From CAYYMD01 sp964480425 (GTDB lineage Bacteria; Planctomycetota; Phycisphaerae; SM23-33): 26,274 nucleotides of DNA. The position numbers were made by a program, and so were the translations under genes. The stretch spans positions 1 through 26,274 of the forward strand of contig CAYZPY010000018.1 of assembly GCA_964480425.1 (NCBI GenBank). Reading direction: 5' to 3'. This document shows positions 18,079-25,339 of this stretch, piece after piece; position 1 is the first letter of the stretch, and every line of letters starts with the position of its first letter. Below the pieces are notes generated by a model, which was given only the letters and a program-made list of their open reading frames with translations, did not search any database and was not told the DNA's origin.

Positions 18079-19575
18079 ATGGCAAAAAGCACCGAAAAAA
18101 CAGTTAAGAAGGCAAAGAAGAAGAAGAAGAAATCCGCCGCGCGGCAGGTCTCTGCTTCCCGGGGCGATGAGGAAGAACTCGAATCGCAAAGCGAACAGGA
18201 ATCCCAGGATACCCGGACGGATGACGACCAGGCTGCAGGCGACCAGACTCAGCAGGGTGACGGCACGACCGACGTTTTCGACCGCGAGATGCACGAAAAA
18301 TACGAGCGCATCAAGCGGGGCGAACTGCTCATCTCCGACGTGCACAAGATGACCGTCCCGGAGCTGCACCAGGTAGCAAAGAACGAGGGCATTGAAGAAT
18401 ACGCCGGGCTCAGCAAGCAGGACCTGGTCTTCGAGATAGTCAAGGCCCGCGTGCGCAAAGAGGGCCTGATGTACGGCGAGGGCATTCTGGAGATACTGCC
18501 GGACGGGTTCGGATTCCTGCGAAATCCGGACAACAATTACCTTCCCAGCCCGGACGATATTTACGTGTCGCCAAGCCAGATTCGCAGGTTCGGCCTGCAG
18601 CAGGGGCACATAGTGGCCGGGCAGATACGCCCGCCGAAGGAATCGGAAAAATATTTCGCCATGCTCCGCGTGGAGGCGATAAACTTCGAGCCGCCCGATA
18701 AAATCAACGAGAAGACCACGTTCGAGGAACTAACCCCCACGCATCCCGACAGGCGGATACGGTTGGAGACCACGCCACAGGAGCTGAATATGCGGGTGAT
18801 GGACCTCCTTACGCCGGTGGGATTCGGCCAGCGAATGCTGATCGTCTCGCCGCCGAGGGCGGGCAAGACCATACTACTTCAGAAAATCGCCAATTCGATT
18901 GCGACCAATCATCCAGACGCGCACGTGATTATTCTGCTCATCGACGAGCGCCCCGAAGAGGTCACCGACACGCAGCGAAAGACCACTGCCGAAGTCGTTT
19001 CATCCACGTTCGACGAGCCGGGCGTGCGGCATCTGCAGATTGCCGAGATGATAAACGCCAAGGCAAGGCGAATGGTCGAGTACGGCAGGGACGTGGTCAT
19101 CCTGCTGGACAGCATAACGCGTCTGGCAAGGGCGTATAACGTCGAGGCGCCGCGGTCGGGAAGGATTCTCACCGGCGGGGTGGACTCCTCGGCACTTCAG
19201 AAACCAAAGCGATTCTACGGCGCCGCAAGGACGGTGGAGGAGGGCGGTTCGCTTACGGTAATCGCAACCGCACTGATTGAGACCGGAAGCAGGATGGACG
19301 AGGTGATCTTCGAGGAGTTCAAGGGCACCGGGAACAGCGAACTGCACCTGAACCGACGACTCCAGGAGATGCGGATTTATCCGGCCATCGACGTCAGCAG
19401 GTCCGGCACGCGGAAGGAAGAACTCCTTCTGGATCCCCAGGAACTGAAACTTATCACGCGATTGCGCCAGGTGCTCTCGGAGATGCAGCCGGTCGACGCC
19501 ATGGAACTGCTGCTGTCACGCCTGAAAAAAACCCAGTCCAACGCCGAGTTTCTGATGACCCTCAAGGCCGATTAG
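18079..19575 (+). CDS. rho: Transcription termination factor Rho
   Basis: A 498-residue hexameric RNA helicase that ends transcripts in the cytoplasm. The start ATG at 18079 has GGAGG 11 bases upstream; a GTG at 18061 is also in frame. The first 80 or so residues are a low-complexity extension, Lys-rich (KKAKKKKKKSAAR) then acidic/Gln-rich, absent from short Rho proteins. The core follows: the N-terminal helical domain (MTVPELHQVAKNEGIEEY), the RNA-binding cold-shock fold (EGILEILPDGFGFLR), Walker A PPRAGKT (258-264), VIILLIDERPEEV (catalytic Glu), VVILLDSITRLARAYN with Walker B and Q-loop-region residues, and a normal C-terminus. It stands about 30 bp before the HAD gene. Confidence 0.98.
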   Translation: MAKSTEKTVKKAKKKKKKSAARQVSASRGDEEELESQSEQESQDTRTDDDQAAGDQTQQGDGTTDVFDREMHEKYERIKRGELLISDVHKMTVPELHQVAKNEGIEEYAGLSKQDLVFEIVKARVRKEGLMYGEGILEILPDGFGFLRNPDNNYLPSPDDIYVSPSQIRRFGLQQGHIVAGQIRPPKESEKYFAMLRVEAINFEPPDKINEKTTFEELTPTHPDRRIRLETTPQELNMRVMDLLTPVGFGQRMLIVSPPRAGKTILLQKIANSIATNHPDAHVIILLIDERPEEVTDTQRKTTAEVVSSTFDEPGVRHLQIAEMINAKARRMVEYGRDVVILLDSITRLARAYNVEAPRSGRILTGGVDSSALQKPKRFYGAARTVEEGGSLTVIATALIETGSRMDEVIFEEFKGTGNSELHLNRRLQEMRIYPAIDVSRSGTRKEELLLDPQELKLITRLRQVLSEMQPVDAMELLLSRLKKTQSNAEFLMTLKAD

Positions 19576-19607
19576 GCCCCGACATATATTGCATAACGGA
19601 GCGATAA

Positions 19608-20264
19608 ATGAAGTATCAGGCCGTGGTGTTCGACCTTGACGGGACGCTTCTGGATACGCTGGAGGACCTGGCCGACTCGATGAACGCGGCACTGGCGCGG
19701 CGGGGACTGCCCACCCATCCGGTCGAGGCGTATAAGAAATTTGTCGGCGACGGGATGGATAATCTCGTGTATCGCACGGCCCCGGCCAGCCGGAAGGATG
19801 CGACACTCCACGCCGAACTGCTGCAAGACGCAAAAGATGAGTACTCCCGACGCTGGGCCTGCAAGACGTGCCCATACGACGGGGTGGACCGGATGCTCGA
19901 CCGCCTGGAGGAACTGGGCGTCAAGCGGGCGGTTCTGTCCAACAAGCCGCACGACTTCACCGTGTTGTGCGTGGAGAAACTGCTTGGCCGGTGGCAGTTT
20001 GACGCGGTTCGCGGCGTGGGCGACGACATACCTGCCAAGCCGGACGTCAGGGGCGTGATGCAAATTTGCGATCGCCTGGGTGTGGAGGTCGACCAATGCC
20101 TCTACCTGGGCGACACCGACACTGACATGCAGACCGCCAACGCGGCAGTGATGTACGCAGTGGGGGCGCTGTGGGGCTTCCGCGATGCCAAGGAACTTCG
20201 CGCAAACGGGGCGAAAACACTGATTGAGCATCCTCTCGATTTAATCCGACTGCTGGTCGACTAA
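19608..20264 (+). CDS. HAD-family hydrolase, phosphoglycolate phosphatase-like
   Basis: A 218-residue cytoplasmic phosphatase. Motif I is FDLDGTLLDT with nucleophile Asp9 and acid Asp11, motif II is VLSNKPHD, and motif IV is YLGDTDTDMQTANAA. A helical cap lies at about residues 18-85, which places it in the Gph/PGP subgroup that hydrolyses phosphoglycolate or similar small phosphates. GGAG lies six bases before the ATG. Its 3' end overlaps the stop of the oppositely oriented methyltransferase gene by 24 bp. The substrate cannot be decided from sequence. Confidence 0.92.
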   Translation: MKYQAVVFDLDGTLLDTLEDLADSMNAALARRGLPTHPVEAYKKFVGDGMDNLVYRTAPASRKDATLHAELLQDAKDEYSRRWACKTCPYDGVDRMLDRLEELGVKRAVLSNKPHDFTVLCVEKLLGRWQFDAVRGVGDDIPAKPDVRGVMQICDRLGVEVDQCLYLGDTDTDMQTANAAVMYAVGALWGFRDAKELRANGAKTLIEHPLDLIRLLVD

Positions 20265-21122
20265 CCGGCGTATCGCCTTTACGTGCGCGGGGGTCGTTCC
20301 GCAACAGCCGCCGATGAAATTGGCCCCGGTCGAGATTAATCCGGGCGCATACGAGGCGAATTCGTCAGGGCCAATCGGAAAAATCATTTTACCGTCCGGA
20401 CCGGTCCGAGGCATGCCCGCATTGGGCCTTACCCATATCGGCAAATCCGACACATCTCGGAGAAGTTCGACCAGGCGGGGATAGTGGTCCGGTCCGCGTC
20501 CGCAATTTGTGCCTATAACCTCGGCGCCCTCGGTGTGAGCCATCTTTACGAAGTCGGCGGGGCTTTCGCCCATTAGTGTTCTGGTATAATCCGGCCCGGA
20601 GGCGAAGGTCATACAGGCCACAACGGGAAGGTTCGTCGCCTCTTTGACCGCGCGCAGAGCGATTTGTAATTCGGCTATTTCATTGAATGTCTCCAGGACG
20701 ATGGCTTCGGCGCCGCCGGTCTGGAGCGCCCGGGCGGTTTCGCAAAAGGCGTCCATGATTTCCTGGTGCGACAACTCGCCCAGCATCACCATTTTGCCGG
20801 TAGGACCGACAGAGCCGAACACCTTCGCATTCGAGCGGGCGGCTTCGCGGCTGATCTCGGCGCCGAGGGTGGCCAACTCAGTGGACTTGTCGGACAGGCC
20901 GTGTCGGCCAAGAGTAATGCGATTGGCGCCGAAGGTGTTGGTCAGGATTATGTCGCTTCCTGCGGCGACGTACGCCCTGGCGAGTTCGCGCACGGCCTGG
21001 CGGTTGTCGGAATTCCATAGTTCGGGCGGATTGCCGGGGCGCAGCCCGAGGGACTGGAAGTGAGTGCCCCAGGCACCGTCAAGGACCAGTATGGAATCAG
21101 TGGTGTAAAACTCGTTGTTCAT
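20241..21122 (-). CDS. Homocysteine S-methyltransferase-family protein
   Basis: A 293-residue cytoplasmic TIM-barrel enzyme of the family that includes the N-terminal module of MetH, betaine-homocysteine methyltransferase and MmuM. It opens with VLDGAWGTHFQSLG. The three zinc cysteines are Cys207 in GTNCGRGP and Cys273/Cys274 in IGGCCGTTPAH. It would methylate homocysteine to methionine from an unknown donor. At this size it lacks the folate, cobalamin and reactivation modules of MetH, so it either uses another methyl donor or works with separate partner proteins not seen here. It is convergent with the HAD gene and overlaps its end by 24 bp. Confidence 0.93.
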   Translation of the reverse strand: MNNEFYTTDSILVLDGAWGTHFQSLGLRPGNPPELWNSDNRQAVRELARAYVAAGSDIILTNTFGANRITLGRHGLSDKSTELATLGAEISREAARSNAKVFGSVGPTGKMVMLGELSHQEIMDAFCETARALQTGGAEAIVLETFNEIAELQIALRAVKEATNLPVVACMTFASGPDYTRTLMGESPADFVKMAHTEGAEVIGTNCGRGPDHYPRLVELLRDVSDLPIWVRPNAGMPRTGPDGKMIFPIGPDEFASYAPGLISTGANFIGGCCGTTPAHVKAIRRLVDQQSD

Positions 21123-21470
21123 CGCGTGATAATCCTGTTTTTCAGGACGGTGAATCGCTGTAGGCGGCGACGGTTGTAAACAATCGCCACGGTAAAGATA
21201 TTTAATAGCAGCATAAGCCCAAAGGGGTGGGGCGGTCAGTCAAGAATACTATCTGACGGTGGGTGGAAGAACAAGTTGCAGTAAATCAGGTTAAAAAAGC
21301 CCAAATCTGTGTGAAGAACGACAAAATATTGAAATTAAGCAAATACTTTAAATTGGGGTATCATATCGCGAATCCCTCGATATATAGTGTCCATGGCGGC
21401 AAGAGGATTGCTTAGATTCATTCTGTGGGGGAAGTTGCAAAAATATTTTAGAAAATTTCCAGGAATTTCT
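21123..21470. other. Long AT-rich intergenic region upstream of the MerR/flagellar operon
   Basis: About 350 bases between divergent genes without a supportable gene. The part near the methyltransferase carries small symmetric words (CCTG-TTTTT-CAGG near 21133; GGCGA/TCGCC around 21164-21190). From about 21290 the sequence becomes clearly more AT-rich than the rest of the window. An ATATCG/CGATAT pair lies near 21363-21384. The region probably holds regulatory sites for both directions. Confidence 0.45.
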
Positions 21471-21500
21471 TTGACAGGGATTTCGTGGAAGTATTATATA
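21471..21500 (+). promoter_or_regulatory. Promoter of the merR-fliFG operon
   Basis: A perfect -35 TTGACA (21471-21476) is followed by TATTAT at 15 bp (21492-21497) or TATATA at 18 bp (21495-21500). Off-consensus spacing is often seen at regulator-dependent promoters, although MerR promoters are usually 19-20 bp. The -10 region is overlapped by one arm of an inverted repeat. Confidence 0.65.
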
Positions 21501-21529
21501 CTTTTTACAAAACGTTAAAAGTATATAAT
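21493..21529. promoter_or_regulatory. 13-bp inverted repeat over the -10 and leader, putative operator
   Basis: ATTATATACTTTT (21493-21505) is the exact reverse complement of AAAAGTATATAAT (21517-21529), with an 11-bp centre. It runs from the -10 to the base before the ATG of the MerR-like gene. It could be a binding site for that regulator, or an mRNA hairpin that hides the start codon. Confidence 0.65.
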
Positions 21530-21530
21530 C

Positions 21531-21959
21531 ATGGACACAGGTCCCAAAATGAGTGATATAGTTTTTGCAAATCGACATCAGGGTCGCAGCGGAAATTCAA
21601 ACTCGAACAAGAACATATTCGATTGGTTCGCCTTTTCCGCCGGCAAAGCAGGCAACTCCAACGACGGTTCGACAGCGCGCGGGAACAACACAGGCCCGGG
21701 CGGAGCAGCGCGGAGAATCCCGCCGAAGTTCTACCGCATTGGAGAGGTGGTCGAATACTCGGGCCTAAGCAGGCAGACAATACACAACTACACCACGATG
21801 GGTCTGCTGAGCGAGAGCAAGTGGACTCGCGGCGGACATCGCCTGTACGACGAGTCTGTATTCGTTCGCCTGGACAAGATTGCGGAACTGAAAGCAAAAA
21901 ACAAATCCATGCGCGAGATACGCCGCTACTTCTCGATGATCGAATCGCAGGATAAATAA
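21531..21959 (+). CDS. MerR-family-like transcriptional regulator
   Basis: A 142-residue DNA-binding protein. The winged helix-turn-helix covers about residues 67-115: FYRIGEVVEYSGLSRQTIHNYTTMGLL, then TRGGHRLYDESVFVRLDKI, which is the MerR signature. A short C-terminal helix (AKNKSMREIRRYFSMI) could dimerise; there is no effector-binding domain. The first 66 residues are a Ser/Asn/Gly-rich, probably disordered extension. No Shine-Dalgarno precedes the ATG at 21531; M7 at 21549 is an alternative. The gene follows a strong promoter with an inverted repeat and lies 50 bp before the FliF fusion gene on the same strand, so it probably regulates itself and the flagellar export genes. Target and signal are inferred only from position. 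Confidence 0.88.
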   Translation: MDTGPKMSDIVFANRHQGRSGNSNSNKNIFDWFAFSAGKAGNSNDGSTARGNNTGPGGAARRIPPKFYRIGEVVEYSGLSRQTIHNYTTMGLLSESKWTRGGHRLYDESVFVRLDKIAELKAKNKSMREIRRYFSMIESQDK

Positions 21960-22009
21960 GCAAAGCAGGCCGAGCGCCATGATCCCGGCCTTTGTACCAA
22001 AACAAAGCA

Positions 22010-23614
22010 ATGCATAAAACAGTAAGCGAAAATTTGGCGAAGTTAATCCGCGGCTTGCGTGATTACGGGAAGAAAAAGCTGGCCGTTGTAATGCTAATTG
22101 CAGCCGCCGCCGTTTTGATGTTGGGATTAATCATAAACGGTATCACATCGCGCCGGATGGTTCCGCTGGAGATGAATGAAGCGACTGCCTACAGCCCGAC
22201 CGAGGCGAACAGGTTGTTAAACGAAAGTGGTATTACAAGCGAATTGAACGGGGGCGTTTTGATGGTCCCGGGCGAACACGAGCATCGCGCCAGGGAAATT
22301 CTAAAAGTATCGCGACGGAAAGACGAATCTGTGCTGCCGGAGCTGCTCGAGTATGCCTCAGGCGAGCACATGTGGCACACCGAGGCCCAGAACGAGCGTC
22401 GCTGGCTGGCGGCGAAGATGGCCGCCCTTAGCAGACTGATAAGCAAATTCCCGCAGATAGAATCCGCAGAGGTGCTGCTGGAGCCCGGAAGGGCGCCCAA
22501 AATCGGGCGAAAGGAAATTTGTCCTTCCGCCGTGGTAAACGTATGTCCCAGTGATGAAGGGCCTTTAAGACCCGATAAGGTAGCGGCCATACGCGACCTG
22601 ATAGCAGGCAGCGTGGCTGGGCTGGAGCCGCACGACATTCGAGTAATCGATTCGAACGGCAGGAGCTATCCGGGGGTGTCCGCGCATGCGGCCTGTATTG
22701 ATGAGACAACAGAATACGCCAGGCGCGACGCGGAACAGTACTTTGAAAATAAAATCCGCGCCGCACTGCAATACATCCATGGCGTGACGGTCTCGGCTAC
22801 TGTCGAAGCAGCAAGGGACGATAACGCGGGAGGGACGGATTATTCGCCTACGAGCGTGACGGTTTCCGTCCCGCGGGATTATTTCCAAAGGGCGATGAGT
22901 AACGAAGCCGGTGAAGCGCCTGGCGAGGGCACAGTAGAGTTAAACGAAGTAATATCGGCCGAGTCCGAGCGGATAAAACAACTGGTGGCCGCCACTGCCG
23001 GGATTGGAACACAGGACGTTCACGTGAGTAAGCATTACACGCGGCAAACGGGGATGGCCTCGGTCAGGAAAGAGACGGAACACAGGACGGGCGTCGTCGA
23101 AGCCACGTTCAACTGGTGGTATCTGTTTATGCTCCCGGCGGGCGCGGGACTGGTTTTCGTCATTGCGGCGCTTGCCCGACGAATGAAAAATAATCGCTCG
23201 GCTGATGAAAATGGAATAACCACGCAACACTATGGGCGGGTCAGATTAATAACTCATCAGGACGGGGAAATTCGATTCGAGGACATTATCTATCTGCCGG
23301 CAGAAAGACTCAAGCCGGTCCTTCAGTCCATGGCCGCCGAGCAGTTGGCCCTGGCGCTACGAACGGCGGAGGAGCATGTAATCCGTAGAATTTACGACGC
23401 GTTGCCGTCGAGAGACGCGCGTCGCCTCAAAAAACGAATCAAGCGGCTGGGCCCGGTCCGGCTGCGAGAAATCGAAACCGCCCAGCAACACGTGGCCCGC
23501 CGGCTGGTCGCGTGGGAATCTCGCGGAGAATACGTAAACAACGGGTCCGTGGACGTGGCGATGAAAGAATCAAAAGTCGGCCAAAATACGGCAGCCGAAA
23601 AACAAAAAGTTTAA
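22010..23614 (+). CDS. fliF: FliF-type MS-ring protein fused to a FliG C-terminal-like domain
   Basis: A 534-residue inner-membrane ring protein of the flagellar basal body. TM1 is at about residues 24-42. The YscJ/FliF ring domains follow, with AYSPTEANRLLNESGI, QNERRWLAAKMAALSRLISKFPQIESAEVLL and PDKVAAIRDLIAGSVAGLEPHDIRVID. TM2 starts at about 370. Instead of a usual FliF tail, residues 423-505 read like the C-terminal domain of the rotor protein FliG: FEDIIYLPAERLKPVLQSM, LALALRTAEE and GPVRLREIETAQQHVARRL. No stop or frameshift separates them. The FliG N-terminal domain, which normally binds FliF, is absent, as is any separate fliG here. ATG 22010 is used (TTG 21992 also in frame), without a clear ribosome site. 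FliO begins two bases after the stop. Confidence 0.9.
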   Translation: MHKTVSENLAKLIRGLRDYGKKKLAVVMLIAAAAVLMLGLIINGITSRRMVPLEMNEATAYSPTEANRLLNESGITSELNGGVLMVPGEHEHRAREILKVSRRKDESVLPELLEYASGEHMWHTEAQNERRWLAAKMAALSRLISKFPQIESAEVLLEPGRAPKIGRKEICPSAVVNVCPSDEGPLRPDKVAAIRDLIAGSVAGLEPHDIRVIDSNGRSYPGVSAHAACIDETTEYARRDAEQYFENKIRAALQYIHGVTVSATVEAARDDNAGGTDYSPTSVTVSVPRDYFQRAMSNEAGEAPGEGTVELNEVISAESERIKQLVAATAGIGTQDVHVSKHYTRQTGMASVRKETEHRTGVVEATFNWWYLFMLPAGAGLVFVIAALARRMKNNRSADENGITTQHYGRVRLITHQDGEIRFEDIIYLPAERLKPVLQSMAAEQLALALRTAEEHVIRRIYDALPSRDARRLKKRIKRLGPVRLREIETAQQHVARRLVAWESRGEYVNNGSVDVAMKESKVGQNTAAEKQKV

Positions 23615-23616
23615 AA

Positions 23617-24228
23617 ATGCCCAACAGCACCAGGTACATTGCGATTGACACTCACCAAGCGGGCGAAACATTTGCCCCTAAGGCGGTAATCAAGCGTCAT
23701 TCCGGGGCGTTAGCGATTGTGTTGGTGGCGTTAGTGTTGTTACCACAGGCGATTATCGCGGACCAGGCCCCCGGCACGCGCCCGCAGACAAGACCGTCGG
23801 AAACTCAGCCGATAAGGGACAAAACCGAGAAACGCCAAATCATATTCGGCACAAACGGCGATGGGATCGACGGATGGGTAAGGACGTTAATCGCGCTTGG
23901 CGTGGTAATCGCTCTGATTTTCCTGTTGCGGTTTTTGATTAAGCGTTTCTCCAGCGGCGCAGAAGCCGTCGGAAAGACCAAAAGGGCAGAATTGCTCGGC
24001 GGCACTGCGCTATCGAGCAAGCATCGCCTGTACGTGGTGAGGTTCGACGGGCAGGTGCTGCTTATCGGCGCCTGGCCCGGCGGACTTACGACACTTGCCG
24101 GGGGCAAAAACTACCGGGATAAAACCTGTAACGATACACAAGTTTCCACTCAGACCCACGAACGGACGGATTCGGATACCAATTACACGTCGAAACATGA
24201 GGAAAACACGGGTGAGGCAGGCACGTAA
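23617..24228 (+). CDS. fliO: FliO-like flagellar biosynthesis protein
   Basis: A 203-residue protein placed exactly where fliO is expected, before fliP. It has an N-terminal hydrophobic segment (SGALAIVLVALVLLPQAII) that may be a signal anchor, a Pro/Thr-rich linker, a transmembrane helix (TLIALGVVIALIFLLRFLIKRF), then the typical FliO soluble part KRAELLGGTALSSKHRLYVVRFDGQVLLIG. The tail is hydrophilic and repetitive in Thr/Asp. FliO helps assemble the FliP ring. ATG 23617 follows the fliF stop by two bases. The 3' end overlaps the preferred fliP start by 32 bp. Confidence 0.85.
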   Translation: MPNSTRYIAIDTHQAGETFAPKAVIKRHSGALAIVLVALVLLPQAIIADQAPGTRPQTRPSETQPIRDKTEKRQIIFGTNGDGIDGWVRTLIALGVVIALIFLLRFLIKRFSSGAEAVGKTKRAELLGGTALSSKHRLYVVRFDGQVLLIGAWPGGLTTLAGGKNYRDKTCNDTQVSTQTHERTDSDTNYTSKHEENTGEAGT

Positions 24229-25048
24229 ACAAATCCGCACATGCACCGACTCTCCTGGCCGCCGGATGACAGGCGCTGTGCTGAGCATGTGTGTTTTATC
24301 GTTAGTCGCCGCCGTGGTGGTTGTTTTGTTGTTTGCTACCGTCGCGCCCGCCGCCGACGACCAGGCGGGGCAAACCGGGCCGCTTCCGGACATCAAAAGC
24401 CGCTCGGGCGTTACTTCGATTATAAAGTGGGTCGCGCTGATAACCGTTCTGTCGCTGGCGCCGGCGATCGTGGTGCTGGTGACCAGTTTCACCAGGATAA
24501 TCGTGGTGCTCGGTTTGCTTCGACAGGCGCTGACCACCCAGCAGGTGCCGCCCAACCAGGTTCTGTTCGGGCTGGCGCTTCTGCTGACGGCGCTGGTAAT
24601 GGCGCCGGCGTACAAGGACGTGCACCGTGACGCCGTGGCGCCGTACTTCCAGGGTCGCGCCACGCAGGCACAGGCACTTCGCGCCGGAGAGAAGCATATC
24701 CGCAAGTTCATGATCCGGCAGCTGGAAAACACCGGCAACCAGGACGAGGTATACCCGTTTTTGGACGAAAAGGCAGCCACGCGCGAAGGGCTCACCTGGG
24801 GCGACGTGCCGACTATATCGCTTGTGCCGGCTTTTGTCGTCAGTGAACTGAAGACCGCGTTTTCCATCGGTTTTCGAATCTACCTGCCTTTCGTCGTAGT
24901 TGATTTGCTGGTGGCGTCGATCCTGGTTTCGATGGGAATGCTAATGGTGCCCCCGGCGCTTATATCGCTGCCGTTCAAGTTGCTGTTGTTCGTTCTGGCC
25001 GACGGGTGGGGGCTCGTGGTCGGCACGCTGATAAAGAGTTTCGGATAA
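24197..25048 (+). CDS. fliP: Flagellar export gate protein FliP
   Basis: A 283-residue integral membrane protein, part of the FliP5-FliQ4-FliR1 export gate. The family core is clear: SFTRIIVVLGLLRQALTTQQ, PPNQVLFGLALLLTALVMAP, a periplasmic loop, then VPAFVVSELKTAFSIGF and the C-terminal helices FVVVDLLVASILVSMGMLM and LPFKLLLFVLADGW. An N-terminal signal-like helix (AVLSMCVLSLVAAVVVVLLFATVAPAA in part) precedes it, as in many FliP. The start is uncertain: ATG 24197, GTG 24212 or ATG 24266; the last would begin right at the signal helix. None has a clear ribosome site. The first two overlap the fliO end. Spacing of 10 bp to fliQ supports one operon. Confidence 0.95.
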   Translation: MRKTRVRQARKQIRTCTDSPGRRMTGAVLSMCVLSLVAAVVVVLLFATVAPAADDQAGQTGPLPDIKSRSGVTSIIKWVALITVLSLAPAIVVLVTSFTRIIVVLGLLRQALTTQQVPPNQVLFGLALLLTALVMAPAYKDVHRDAVAPYFQGRATQAQALRAGEKHIRKFMIRQLENTGNQDEVYPFLDEKAATREGLTWGDVPTISLVPAFVVSELKTAFSIGFRIYLPFVVVDLLVASILVSMGMLMVPPALISLPFKLLLFVLADGWGLVVGTLIKSFG

Positions 25049-25058
25049 AGGATTAAAC

Positions 25059-25316
25059 ATGGATGCCACACAGGCGATAGACCTTACGCGACGGGCGCTT
25101 ATGCTGGCGCTGATACTGGGCCTGCCGGTGCTGCTGGCCGGTCTGGCGGTCGCGCTTGCGGTGAGCATCCTCCAGGCGATGACGCAGGTTCAGGATCTGA
25201 CCATCAGTTTTGTGCCGCGGATTGCGGTGATGATTCTGGCGGTGGTGCTCGCCGGTCCGTGGATATTCGCACGACTGGTCGAATTCGCAAAAGAAATGTT
25301 CTCGTTGGGCCCGTAG
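25059..25316 (+). CDS. fliQ: Flagellar export gate protein FliQ
   Basis: An 85-residue protein with two membrane helices (LMLALILGLPVLLAGLAVALAV in part, and ISFVPRIAVMILAVVLAGPWI in part) joined by the conserved LQAMTQVQDLTISFVP segment. It packs around FliP and FliR in the export gate. Normal length for the family. AGGA lies seven bases before the ATG. It sits between fliP and fliR as in most flagellar operons. Confidence 0.96.
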   Translation: MDATQAIDLTRRALMLALILGLPVLLAGLAVALAVSILQAMTQVQDLTISFVPRIAVMILAVVLAGPWIFARLVEFAKEMFSLGP

Positions 25317-25339
25317 CGCGACATGCGGCCAAATAAATC

